IMG/VR virus record: IMGVR_UViG_3300029915_000095
Coordinates: 1 to 33,578 of that record
Source: a virus
DNA: 33,578 nt
Direction: 5' to 3' (one strand)
Numbering within the stretch: the stretch's first letter is position 1; every line of letters begins with the position of its first letter. Shown one piece after another: positions 14,214-21,364 of this stretch. Both the position numbers and the translations under genes were made by a program. The notes under the pieces are model-generated. The model ran no database searches. It was not told where the DNA came from and worked only from the letters and a program-made list of their open reading frames with translations.

Positions 14214-14627
14214 ATGAGTCAGCTTTATAAGACAAATCCGGCAGTTGATTATACAGGACCAGTGTTTCTGTTCGGAAAGACACCCATTGATACACTAGAA
14301 TTAAATTTTGGCACTGTTGCTTCAACAGCCAACCTAACCTCACCTTGGAACCTTGGCCCCAACGGTGTATATGCAGTTGTAAATCAGGTCATCCAGCAGA
14401 ACGCAACTGTTGAAATTCTGGGAACTCTTGCCAATTCTGTTTCATTTGTAAATGGAACTACTGGCAACTTGCTCTTGAAGGTCTTCACAAGTGGCGCAAA
14501 TGCTGAAGTTGGTCTTCAAAGTGCAATTCAGGCACTTGGCGTATTGAATACTTCCAATCTGTCTCTTGGTTGGACCAATGCTGCTGTTAATCTGGCTGGT
14601 GTAACTGTAACATCATTCAGTCTGTAA
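14214..14627 (+). CDS. Putative virion structural protein
   Basis: 137 residues with a strong ribosome site AAGGAG. It opens MSQLYKTNPAVDYTGPVFLF and is rich in Ala, Thr, Val, Asn and Leu with no Cys and few charged residues. It ends NLAGVTVTSFSL, a beta-type composition expected for a decoration, head or fibre protein. A late-type promoter precedes it and a strong terminator follows, so it seems to be a single-gene late transcript. I recognise no named family. Confidence 0.65.
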   Translation: MSQLYKTNPAVDYTGPVFLFGKTPIDTLELNFGTVASTANLTSPWNLGPNGVYAVVNQVIQQNATVEILGTLANSVSFVNGTTGNLLLKVFTSGANAEVGLQSAIQALGVLNTSNLSLGWTNAAVNLAGVTVTSFSL

Positions 14628-14925
14628 TTTTTAAAAACAAAAAACCCAGCCAAAAGGCTGGGTTTTTTGTTTTTATGTTCTGGCGACGATTCGTGGTCAC
14701 AAATCTATAATCCACCCGGCGCAGTGCCACACGTACAGTCCCACAATGGAAACCAAAATTAAAGCCAAGACAGGAAAGAATATCAATTAGTTGAACCGCC
14801 AATTTCAACTGATTGAGTAGTGCGGTTTCTCTACCAACTGCATCACCATACCGAACGTAAGAACCATGTGGTTCTACTGTTTCAGAGGAATAATTGCCAT
14901 CCTTGCCTTTGAAAACATCGGCCAT
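14617..14925 (-). CDS. Small hypothetical protein reading into a terminator
   Basis: 102 residues from ATG 14925, chosen for its GAGGAGAATTAC ribosome site. The first part, MADVFKGKDGNYSSETVEPH followed by ALLNQLKLAVQLIDIL, looks coding. The last 20 residues are translated from the shared terminator (14633-14674) and the end of the opposite gene. The native C-terminus may therefore have been lost by frameshift, or the frame simply runs into the terminator. Function unknown. Confidence 0.5.
   Translation of the reverse strand: MADVFKGKDGNYSSETVEPHGSYVRYGDAVGRETALLNQLKLAVQLIDILSCLGFNFGFHCGTVRVALRRVDYRFVTTNRRQNIKTKNPAFWLGFLFLKITD
14633..14674. terminator. Strong bidirectional intrinsic terminator
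   Basis: CCCAGCC-AAAA-GGCTGGG flanked by A-rich and T-rich tracts (AAAAACAAAAAA and TTTTTTGTTTTT) that also pair. It ends the 14214 transcript and can work in both directions. Confidence 0.9.
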
Positions 14926-14968
14926 GTAATTCTCCTCGTTTGTGCTTCTTACTACCAAAAATTAATTG

Positions 14969-15916
14969 CTATCGAATTTGAAACAATAATCCCTCATGAA
15001 AAGATGAAAGAGTTTTTCCACCTGAATAGCTAATGGCCGATTGAAGATCTTCCTTCAATTCTTTAAATAATGGGAGGATTGATCCCTTGTAATCAACAAG
15101 AATTTTCTTTCCTTCGACATTCTTGTATTCGCCTTTATTATGTTCAGATGCGGAACCAAAATATTCTTTGTATCTCTTCCCATCAATTTCAATGATGGAA
15201 CCTGCTGACTCATCATATCCAGAAAATAGACTTCCAGCCATAACCATAGTTGCTCCACAACTTAATGCTTTTGCAATATCACCATGTTCTGAAATATTTC
15301 CGTCTGCAATAATTGGAGTATTTGCATATCTAGAACATTCAGTAAGAGCAGAAACCATTGGTCTAGCAAATCCAGTCTTCAGTCGAGTAGTACAGACTTT
15401 CCCAAAACTTTGACCAACTTTACAAGCATCTGCGCCCCATTTTTCCAAATCATTAATAGCGGCAGAAGTTGAAATATTTCCAACAATAAGAAAACTTTCT
15501 GGGAAAGTGTCTTTGATAAGTTTGATTAGAGGTTCAACAGATACAGCCCATCCATTTGAAATGTCGATAGTAATGAAATCTGGCTTGTCAAGAATATTCT
15601 TAAATTTCAGAATATCGTCACCCTTATCACGAACTCCAATACTAATGGACGAAAACATTCCTTCTTCGTGCATTTGTTGAGTGAATGCAACATTATCAAT
15701 TCCAAATCGATGCATGGTGTAAAACCAATTTTTCTTTGCAAACAATTTACAAGTGTCTACATCAACAACGGTTTTCATGTTTGCGGGATAAATTGGCATG
15801 TCAAATGTAAATTTTCCTAGTGACACTGAAGTATCACACTCGGTTCTAGATTCAACAATTGTTTTTTGCGGATACAAATATACATCTTTGTAAGATAGTT
15901 CAATTGGAATATTCAT
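14969..15916 (-). CDS. guaC: GMP reductase-like enzyme (IMPDH/GMPR family)
   Basis: 315 residues, the length of a GMP reductase, without the CBS domain of IMP dehydrogenase. The catalytic-loop motif KVGQSFGKVCTTRLKTG spans 166-182 with Cys175, followed by TPIIADGNISEHGDIAKAL (200-218), MAGSLFSG (226-233) and YFGSASEHNKGEY in the flap. The fold is a TIM barrel. The reaction would be NADPH-dependent GMP to IMP, recycling guanine nucleotides. IMP dehydrogenase activity is the main alternative. Ribosome site AGAGGACATA. A host-derived nucleotide gene is in keeping with large phages. Confidence 0.85.
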   Translation of the reverse strand: MNIPIELSYKDVYLYPQKTIVESRTECDTSVSLGKFTFDMPIYPANMKTVVDVDTCKLFAKKNWFYTMHRFGIDNVAFTQQMHEEGMFSSISIGVRDKGDDILKFKNILDKPDFITIDISNGWAVSVEPLIKLIKDTFPESFLIVGNISTSAAINDLEKWGADACKVGQSFGKVCTTRLKTGFARPMVSALTECSRYANTPIIADGNISEHGDIAKALSCGATMVMAGSLFSGYDESAGSIIEIDGKRYKEYFGSASEHNKGEYKNVEGKKILVDYKGSILPLFKELKEDLQSAISYSGGKTLSSFHEGLLFQIR

Positions 15917-15925
15917 TATGTCCTC

Positions 15926-16150
15926 TTATGGTTTTGGATCTTTCACAATATAGTTATGCGAAGTCATCGATGCAAGCCAGCCAAGACGAATTTGAAAACG
16001 TTGGACGGAGATATACCTACCAGAATCTACTAGATGAACTAGATAGGAATCGTTTTCACATTGGATAAGTCTGGCGCGATGAAGACGGCGATCATCGGGC
16101 AATGAATGCACAGTGATCGCCGTATCAGGAATTAACTCAGGAAAGCACAT
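15926..16150 (-). CDS. Small hypothetical protein
   Basis: 74 residues from ATG 16150 with AAAGG upstream. It reads MCFPELIPDTAITVHSLPDD, then RARLIQCENDSYLVHL, a small beta-rich protein of about one SH3-sized barrel. It lies ten bases upstream of the GMP reductase on the same strand and is probably cotranscribed with it. No family is recognised. Confidence 0.55.
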   Translation of the reverse strand: MCFPELIPDTAITVHSLPDDRRLHRARLIQCENDSYLVHLVDSGRYISVQRFQIRLGWLASMTSHNYIVKDPKP

Positions 16151-16173
16151 GAAAATAACCTTTCATTTGTGAT

Positions 16174-16635
16174 TTAATAATCTGTCTGTCTTCGGATTAT
16201 GACAGGACTTTTGTTTTTTCGATTTGAGCAAGTAGACTTAATTGGCGCATGTTTATAGAATTTCTGCATCTCGCTAAGTTCACTATCGCTTAAATCTTCA
16301 ATATTTATTAACTGATTTCGAGCGGTGCTATTAGCATGAATTAATTCATTAAGTTTTAAATTAATTGCTTTAGAATCTCGATTCTGATTGTTCAGAATAA
16401 GGAATGCCATCATGAAAGTTGGCACCATTATTACCGTATTGAGTAATTGATTCCATAATGGTGAGAAGTTAAACCTCGGACCAACAATCATCCAAAACAA
16501 TACAATTATTCCTGCTCCAATAAATGTCCATGGTGAACCAAAACATCCACATATTACAGTAGCAAATCTTCCAAAATGTCCATGAATAGTTCTATCCTTG
16601 TTAGTAAGAAAAAGTTTTCCCACATATTTCCTCAT
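16174..16635 (-). CDS. Low-affinity iron permease family membrane protein
   Basis: 153 residues with two membrane helices (about 36-53 and 64-84). The blocks FGRFATVICGCFGSPWTFIG, WMIVGPRFNFSP, LWNQLLNTVIMV and MAFLILNNQNRDSKAINLKL, then ARNQLINIEDLSDSEL, match the low-affinity iron permease family (Fet4-like, PF04120) as I know it. Bacterial members are short and their transport function is not firmly shown. In a phage this is unusual and suggests acquisition from a host. Confidence 0.8.
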   Translation of the reverse strand: MRKYVGKLFLTNKDRTIHGHFGRFATVICGCFGSPWTFIGAGIIVLFWMIVGPRFNFSPLWNQLLNTVIMVPTFMMAFLILNNQNRDSKAINLKLNELIHANSTARNQLINIEDLSDSELSEMQKFYKHAPIKSTCSNRKNKSPVIIRRQTDY

Positions 16636-16660
16636 TCCATATTGTTGAAATTACTTTAGG

Positions 16661-16688
16661 TCAAGGCGAATGATATCATTCGCCTTGA
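16661..16688. terminator. 28-bp perfect palindrome, possible terminator
   Basis: TCAAGGCGAATGAT pairs exactly with ATCATTCGCCTTGA. It lies between two minus-strand genes. No U-run follows, so it may act as an RNA-end protector or as a protein-binding site instead. Confidence 0.5.
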
Positions 16689-16693
16689 ATGTG

Positions 16694-17050
16694 TTATACC
16701 TCGTCCTCAGTTAACCGTCTAAAAGCGCCTGAATGAAATGCATATCGAACAAGACCTTTGTGAACAATTGCAATGTGTTCAGGCATATGATTAATTTCAC
16801 CCAAAACCAACACTCTTTCTCCAATGTTGATTCCAACCTCTTCACTAGTAATTGAATCTCCAACAAATTCTGCAAGATATCCACACATCGAGCAAGGATT
16901 TTGCATCATTTGCATCAGTGGGAGTATTGTTGTTAGTTTAGAATAATCAGGCTCAGGCGCAGGATCAATACGGGTGGTAATGAACAAGCCCATACTGACC
17001 GCAATTATAATAACTCCAATAACTTCGAGAACCGAGATAAGAAATTGCAT
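16694..17050 (-). CDS. Small membrane-anchored protein
   Basis: 118 residues with ribosome site TAGGAGAAAAT before ATG 17050. An N-terminal helix LEVIGVIIIAVSMGLFIT anchors the protein. The rest is soluble: MQNPCSMCGYLAEFVGD has a C..C pair, followed by a small beta domain, INIGERVLVLGEINHMPEH and LVRYAFHSGAFRRLT, with an SH3-like look. No family is recognised. Palindromes on both sides suggest its own transcript unit. Confidence 0.6.
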   Translation of the reverse strand: MQFLISVLEVIGVIIIAVSMGLFITTRIDPAPEPDYSKLTTILPLMQMMQNPCSMCGYLAEFVGDSITSEEVGINIGERVLVLGEINHMPEHIAIVHKGLVRYAFHSGAFRRLTEDEV

Positions 17051-17073
17051 ATTTTCTCCTAATTGTGGTTTGT

Positions 17074-17109
17074 AAATTTGCCCAATAGATAGCTCTATTG
17101 GGCAAATTT
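17074..17109 (-). terminator. Hairpin terminator
   Basis: A 15-bp stem, AAATTTGCCCAATAG with CTATTGGGCAAATTT, around a six-base loop. It follows directly on the stop of the Band 7 gene; a T-run on the plus side (17107-17112) makes it possibly bidirectional. Confidence 0.75.
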
Positions 17110-17110
17110 T

Positions 17111-18013
17111 TTACTTTGAATAATTTGGAAGCATTACCATTGGATCGCTTTTCCCACCAGACATGACAACCGTCTGTGGAACGGAGCCATTCCAACGATA
17201 TAACCAAGCATTTTGAATGTCAAGACGCTTAGACTCCAAAATAACAGGGGTAATGGATGCAGCCTTAATCTTATTGGCTTGCGCTTCACCAGTAGCCTTA
17301 GCAACCGCAGCTTTAGCTTCACCTTCGGCTTGTGCAAACTGCTTATTTGCATCAGCAGTTACCTGCTTGAGTTCCATTTCTTTTTGCATAGAAATTTGAT
17401 TGGCTTGAATCTTCATATTGATTGCAGTTACCACGGCATCAGGAGGGCGAGGAGAGCCGATGATACTTAGGTCACCAACAAGCACCCCATCGGGTTCCAT
17501 TACCTTAGAAATACACTTTTCAGCGTCCTTGATAAATGCCGCCTTGTCACCCATAATATGGTCAATATCAGTCTTTCCGCCAACTTCATTTAGACATTCA
17601 CGAGTTGTATTTCGCAGAAAGCTATCGGCAAAAGTATTCAGATCCTTTGACTTATACTTCACGTAAAATTGAGGGATTTTGTCAGCTTGAACACGAACGT
17701 TGATACTTACATCAACGTTGATAGACATACCATCAACATTTGTGAAGGTAATAGAATCGTTTCCGGGAGAGCCTTCACTTGGAGAAGCGGTCCACTTGAA
17801 GTTGTGAACAGTGGTTGGATATACCGTTACTGAACTGAAAATGGGATTAAAGAATACCCAACCAGTTTGAGCAGGAGTATTTAGAACTCCCCTATCATTG
17901 CCAGCCATGGATACCTTAATTCCAGCTTCACCGGCACCGACACGAGTACAGCCAGTGGTGTAAATGGTTGATAGACAAATTGCAAACAAAGTAATACGAA
18001 ATAGAGTTTTCAT
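17111..18013 (-). CDS. Band 7/SPFH (prohibitin-like) lipoprotein
   Basis: 300 residues. The N-terminal hydrophobic segment ends YTTGC with Cys22, a lipobox-like site, so the protein is probably lipid-anchored outside the inner membrane. The SPFH domain follows: RVGAGEAGIKVSMAGNDRG, WVFFNPIFSSVTVYPT, INVDVSINVRVQ and a central ECLNEVGGKTDIDHIMG. A helical region KQFAQAEGEAKAAVAKATGE is typical of stomatin/prohibitin proteins, and YRWNGSVPQTVV is near the end. Such proteins form membrane microdomains and rings. Phage homologues exist; an envelope or superinfection role is inference. Ribosome site AAGGACGGGGC. Confidence 0.85.
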   Translation of the reverse strand: MKTLFRITLFAICLSTIYTTGCTRVGAGEAGIKVSMAGNDRGVLNTPAQTGWVFFNPIFSSVTVYPTTVHNFKWTASPSEGSPGNDSITFTNVDGMSINVDVSINVRVQADKIPQFYVKYKSKDLNTFADSFLRNTTRECLNEVGGKTDIDHIMGDKAAFIKDAEKCISKVMEPDGVLVGDLSIIGSPRPPDAVVTAINMKIQANQISMQKEMELKQVTADANKQFAQAEGEAKAAVAKATGEAQANKIKAASITPVILESKRLDIQNAWLYRWNGSVPQTVVMSGGKSDPMVMLPNYSK

Positions 18014-18029
18014 GCCCCGTCCTTTTTAG

Positions 18030-18248
18030 TTAGGATTCGTCCATATCTTTTGAAAGATACTTTTTGAATCGTGAATATACAATCATTCCATCACATAGCA
18101 GCAATAGAACAACAATTACCATTCCTCCAAAAAATGCAATATCACTTGGATACGACAATATTTTTAGATCGTATTTTAGAATTTCACAATTGACATATAG
18201 CAAAAACATGAAACAAAATGCTTTCACTATTGGAATTAAATATTTCAT
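18030..18248 (-). CDS. Small two-helix membrane protein
   Basis: 72 residues from ATG 18248, chosen for the GGAGAACTAT ribosome site. It has two hydrophobic stretches, PIVKAFCFMFLLYVN and IAFFGGMVIVVLLLLCDGMI, then a basic tail YSRFKKYLSKDMDES. It lies just upstream of the Band 7 lipoprotein gene, which suggests a shared envelope function. No family is recognised. Confidence 0.6.
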   Translation of the reverse strand: MKYLIPIVKAFCFMFLLYVNCEILKYDLKILSYPSDIAFFGGMVIVVLLLLCDGMIVYSRFKKYLSKDMDES

Positions 18249-18259
18249 ATAGTTCTCCG

Positions 18260-18475
18260 TTATGCTTCTCTGATACATGCTGCTGGAACAGTGTAGTGTG
18301 AAAAATGATAATTGTCGGTTGGAATTTTGTCAATAGCTGCAACAATGTACATTGTTGCAGCGCCCATATACATCGTAGATCTTCCGCGAATAATTCCTCT
18401 ATATTCTCCGGGAGCCGTGATGCCAAGCGAATGAATAATTACTGGAAGTCCTTCTACAAAGTCATATGTTTCCAT
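18260..18475 (-). CDS. Small hypothetical protein
   Basis: 71 residues with ribosome site AGGAGAATGAA before ATG 18475. The sequence METYDFVEGLPVIIHSLGIT, then EYRGIIRGRSTMYMG and YIVAAIDKIP, looks like a small beta-barrel; TVPAACI lies near the end. It belongs to the minus-strand run leading to the Band 7 gene. Function unknown. Confidence 0.6.
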   Translation of the reverse strand: METYDFVEGLPVIIHSLGITAPGEYRGIIRGRSTMYMGAATMYIVAAIDKIPTDNYHFSHYTVPAACIREA

Positions 18476-18487
18476 TTCATTCTCCTC

Positions 18488-18928
18488 TTAGTAGATAATG
18501 CGCAAATTGTTAACATCGGCTTTTCCATCATACCACAAATCAGACCCAATGAGCAATCGAGATGCAGTATGATATAGAACACTATGACGGCTAGTATTAC
18601 CACGATGCCATAAATATGCAGATACTCCAGTATAAACACTTGCCATACCCAAAGAATATGCATACTGAGTAGAAGTATGAGCGGCAACTGGCTTGAGGCT
18701 TGCTAGACCAAAAAATGTGCCACCTTCCTCGTAACCAGTTTTAATTCCAGTTCTCGTAGACCACGCATCCAATGTTCTAATCGAGAATTCTGACCCAATC
18801 AACACTTGATTGGTATGATTCTTGAAATAGTTCTGCGAATGTGTTACTGGAGTCGGAGCATTAGGAAGTTCCTGAGCCATTACCGAAATTGAAAACAACA
18901 TCAGAAAAATTGTTGCGATGAATTTCAT
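18488..18928 (-). CDS. Secreted protein with signal peptide
   Basis: 146 residues. MKFIATIFLMLFSISVMAQE is a classical signal peptide with cleavage after AQ-like Ala18. The mature part has LPNAPTPVTHSQNYFKNHTN, a TRTGIKTGYEEGG segment and SLGMASVYTGVSAYL, which could form outer-membrane-type strands or a short membrane helix. A sigma70-like promoter lies at 18973. No family is recognised. An envelope-modifying role is possible. Confidence 0.65.
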   Translation of the reverse strand: MKFIATIFLMLFSISVMAQELPNAPTPVTHSQNYFKNHTNQVLIGSEFSIRTLDAWSTRTGIKTGYEEGGTFFGLASLKPVAAHTSTQYAYSLGMASVYTGVSAYLWHRGNTSRHSVLYHTASRLLIGSDLWYDGKADVNNLRIIY

Positions 18929-18972
18929 TTTTTGATCCTTTCTAGTTTTGTCTGAGATTCATTACCAACACT

Positions 18973-19001
18973 AGAATACCAAAAATATATTCATTTGTCA
19001 A
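18973..19001 (-). promoter_or_regulatory. sigma70-like promoter for the secreted 18488-18928 gene
   Basis: TTGACA, 17-bp spacer ending TTTGG, TATTCT on the minus strand. The -35 is seven bases from the stop of Imm5-like copy 5. Confidence 0.8.
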
Positions 19002-19007
19002 GAAATT

Positions 19008-19493
19008 TTATTGCTGAAGATATGAACGAAAAATTTGTTCCCGCTTTTGGGCACCGGCAGCATAATAAGCAGCATAATAAGCAGCATTCGAAGCAGCACG
19101 AGCAGCACGAGCAGCACAAGAAGCATACACAGCGGCTGCATAAGAAGCAGTACGAGCAATATTTAATTGTTCTTTTGTGATTAACCCATTTGCAAAATCC
19201 CTTGCAGCTTGAATCGCATCAGCAGGTCGATTGTCATTTGGGTAATATTTCTTCCAAGTCGGCAATGCCTCTTGCGCGAAATCAGACGCCATCAGACGCG
19301 CCACTTTATCACAATTTTGTTCTGTTGCACGCAATGCCCAGAGCGCATCCTCAATATTCAGCACATCAAGAATAGTGATAAGATTAATCGGTTCTGTATC
19401 CTTTACTCCCTTGAGTGCCTTGCGAAGTTTCGTGTATGATTCCTTGCAAGCATCTGCTTTGCGAAGTAAATTAAATGTCGTTGTCAGTATCAT
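19008..19493 (-). CDS. Imm5-like protein with alanine-rich tail (copy 5)
   Basis: 161 residues, the shortest complete member. Its N-terminal part is nearly that of the 381 gene (LLRKADACKESYTKLRKALK, then KDTEPINLITIL). The tail is short and unusual in containing Arg (CAARAARAASNAA), and the end reads AQKREQIFRSYLQQ, with AQ replacing GK. The promoter and leader match the plus-strand copies 17 kb away, so the unit was copied and inverted as a whole. Function unknown. Confidence 0.85.
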   Translation of the reverse strand: MILTTTFNLLRKADACKESYTKLRKALKGVKDTEPINLITILDVLNIEDALWALRATEQNCDKVARLMASDFAQEALPTWKKYYPNDNRPADAIQAARDFANGLITKEQLNIARTASYAAAVYASCAARAARAASNAAYYAAYYAAGAQKREQIFRSYLQQ

Positions 19494-19530
19494 CTCATTC
19501 TCCTCAAATTGGGTTATTTGCTACTTCTCA

Positions 19531-19559
19531 ATAATACCAAAAATTTATTCATTTGTCAA
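19531..19559 (-). promoter_or_regulatory. sigma70-like promoter for Imm5-like copy 5
   Basis: TTGACA, 17-bp spacer, TATTAT on the minus strand, followed by the shared leader GAGAAGTAGCAAATAACCC. Confidence 0.85.
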
Positions 19560-19564
19560 GAAAT

Positions 19565-19783
19565 TTAGATCAATTTCAATGCCTTCTCCATGCATTCGAT
19601 CCATGAACCTTCAAATGTTTTGAACCTTCCCGATTTGGTAGTATACGAAACGTAGCAAATGTTCTTTCCATTTCGGCAAAGTATACCAATCATTCTTTCG
19701 GCGGTTTCGAGTTTGAGAGCATACCGATTATCGGCGGCTTCATGTCTAGCGAGATTACGATTTATTTGTTGTTCGATATCCAT
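19565..19783 (-). CDS. Small hypothetical protein, predicted leaderless
   Basis: 72 residues. MDIEQQINRNLARHEAADNR forms a helix, followed by a small beta part, MIGILCRNGKNICYVSYTT, and a final FEGSWIECMEKALKLI. ATG 19783 lies exactly six bases after the TAATAT -10 element, so transcription should begin at the start codon and no ribosome site exists. Function unknown. Confidence 0.65.
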   Translation of the reverse strand: MDIEQQINRNLARHEAADNRYALKLETAERMIGILCRNGKNICYVSYTTKSGRFKTFEGSWIECMEKALKLI

Positions 19784-19789
19784 GGTTCA

Positions 19790-19818
19790 ATATTACCAAA
19801 TCCTTTTTCACTTGTCAA
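19790..19818 (-). promoter_or_regulatory. sigma70-like promoter giving a leaderless transcript
   Basis: TTGACA, 17-bp spacer ending TTTGG, TAATAT on the minus strand, with six bases to ATG 19783. Confidence 0.75.
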
Positions 19819-20154
19819 TTAATTATCGAAGTTTCTTTTGCCCGACGATAGGAAAATTGCTTGACACCTTTTTTGCGAATTAGGTCAACAATCATTTGCG
19901 GAGAATCCTTAAACAGATCTTCTAGATCTTCCTTAGCAATCTCAGGGGAAGTTTCGAGCAAATAGCCTTCGTAGAATCTTTGACTATTCGCTCTTGCCCG
20001 AAGATCCATGAAATACAACATACTGGACAATTCTTTTCCATATGTGGCAGGTTCATCTTGAAGCGTATTCCGCGTAACGCAGAGGATCAATTTGGATGAT
20101 GGATTCAAGACCTTCACAGGACCAATAAACAATGAATTTGTTGTTTTTACTCAT
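19815..20154 (-). pseudogene. Conserved phage protein split by a frameshift
   Basis: ATG 20154 starts MSKNNKFIVYWSCEGLESII, which looks like the natural N-terminus but meets TGA after 33 residues. A second frame covers the rest: DEPATYGKELSSMLYFMDLR, then RARANSQRFYEGYLLE, EDLEDLFKDSPQMIVDLI and KKGVKQFSYRRAKE, ending at 19815. Joined with one frame change near 20060-20090, they give about 112 residues of a layout I recall from other T4-like phages (IVSWDC..LE at the start, RAR-NSQR in the middle). ATG 20154 lies six bases after a CATAAT -10 element. A sequencing error or programmed shift is possible. Confidence 0.6.
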
Positions 20155-20160
20155 GAATAT

Positions 20161-20189
20161 ATTATGCCACATATGGAAAGAATTGCCAA
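20161..20189 (-). promoter_or_regulatory. sigma70-like promoter giving a leaderless transcript
   Basis: TTGGCA, 17-bp spacer ending TGTGG, CATAAT on the minus strand, with six bases to ATG 20154. Confidence 0.6.
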
Positions 20190-20196
20190 GAATTTT

Positions 20197-20502
20197 CTAT
20201 TGGGCCAGAGCAAAATTCAAGGTTACTGAAACAACGCTGGTGCGATCAGATGCTACAAACTTCCACTTCTTCACGGCTTCCTCAGCGGCTGGTCCAAGCA
20301 TTCTGTTGCCTTCTACGGCGTTCACAGAAAGAACATTACCGGAAGCATCAACCGTGGCATCAACCTTCACAGCGCCCGATATTTTCATTCGTTTTGCCAA
20401 TTCAGGATATACAGGCGATACTCGCGTTTTAACTTCACGACTTTCGCCATACATCGAAAGAGTCATTCCAAACATCATGCAAATTACAAATAGTTTTTTC
20501 AT
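20197..20502 (-). CDS. Secreted TonB C-terminal domain protein
   Basis: 101 residues. A signal peptide (MKKLFVICMMFGMTLSMYG) is followed directly by a TonB C-terminal-like domain: VSPVYPELAKRMKISGAV, then KVDATVDASGNVLSVNAV, AAEEAVKKWKFVAS and VSVTLNFAL. The membrane helix and proline-rich linker of true TonB are absent, so it would be a free periplasmic domain. TonB links the inner-membrane motor to outer-membrane receptors. A free domain might compete for the TonB box, for example in superinfection exclusion (inference). Ribosome site AGGAGAAACAA. Confidence 0.8.
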   Translation of the reverse strand: MKKLFVICMMFGMTLSMYGESREVKTRVSPVYPELAKRMKISGAVKVDATVDASGNVLSVNAVEGNRMLGPAAEEAVKKWKFVASDRTSVVSVTLNFALAQ

Positions 20503-20519
20503 TTGTTTCTCCTAAGATT

Positions 20520-20548
20520 AGAATATCAAAATATAGTTTGCAAAGCAA
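20520..20548 (-). promoter_or_regulatory. sigma70-like promoter for the TonB-like gene
   Basis: TTGCTT, 17-bp spacer, TATTCT on the minus strand, with the -10 18 bases before ATG 20502. Confidence 0.6.
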
Positions 20549-20552
20549 GAAA

Positions 20553-20587
20553 AATGGTAACCAATATTCAAAATATTGGTTACCATT
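20553..20587. terminator. Hairpin terminator
   Basis: A 16-bp perfect stem, AATGGTAACCAATATT with its complement, around a CAA loop. It isolates the TonB-like unit from upstream genes; no long U-run is seen. Confidence 0.65.
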
Positions 20588-20794
20588 GTAATGGAATATT
20601 TCTTTTAGTCTTCTAAAGCAATGAGCAATAGGCAAACGAATTTACCATTGAACAATAGACAATAGACAACAAACATTTTCGAGTCATTTTACCGGGAGCA
20701 AATCACAAAAGCGATATAAGACGGAGCACTGACTCTATTAAAGTTTCATCCAATGGATGAGGGTTTGAAGACCTACTCAAAATATTCCAAACCA

Positions 20795-21355
20795 TTACAG
20801 AATATTGTGGTTCTGTAGAATCTGTTCAATATCGGTTGTCAACCCAAATTCAGTCTTGACATTCAAATCAAGCAATGAATCGGCCAACGAAATTTTCTGC
20901 TTCTTCAAAATATTTAGTTGACCCTTTAAAGTGTCCTTGTACTCGGCAGAAACAATACTAGCCACTAGATCTGATGCATAGTAGTTAGTTGACGTTTCCT
21001 GCTTCTGAAGTTTCATTTGCTTCGCCTTTATAACCTCAATATTTGTAATATCGGAAGATGAAAGAAGAGTCTGAATATCTCGAATGTCCTTATCAATAGT
21101 CGCAATGTATGCCAAGATATCAGATACTCCAACAGAAGCATTCAATCTTCCAATATTCTGACGAATAAAGGACTCTGCTTGACGTAGTAAATATCTCGAT
21201 TTGAAATTATTTGATAGAACAGTTTGTGCCTTATCAATAACACTCTTAGCAGAGTCAAACTCTCCAATGGCAACAGTGGTAGCTAATGGCAACCCATTAA
21301 TGGCGTTATTGATTTCTGTAAGAATGGATTTTGCTTTCCGTAAATTGATATTCAT
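20795..21355 (-). CDS. Coiled-coil-rich hypothetical protein
   Basis: 186 residues from ATG 21355 with AAGGAGAACTA as ribosome site. It is all helical in appearance: LRKAKSILTEINNAINGL, IDKAQTVLSNNFKSRYLL, IATIDKDIRDIQTLLS and LKGQLNILKKQKISLADSLL. Heptad-like patterns support a coiled coil. No Cys residues and no enzymatic motif are seen. It precedes about 210 bases without a gene and may end its transcript. Function unknown. Confidence 0.65.
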   Translation of the reverse strand: MNINLRKAKSILTEINNAINGLPLATTVAIGEFDSAKSVIDKAQTVLSNNFKSRYLLRQAESFIRQNIGRLNASVGVSDILAYIATIDKDIRDIQTLLSSSDITNIEVIKAKQMKLQKQETSTNYYASDLVASIVSAEYKDTLKGQLNILKKQKISLADSLLDLNVKTEFGLTTDIEQILQNHNIL

Positions 21356-21364
21356 TAGTTCTCC

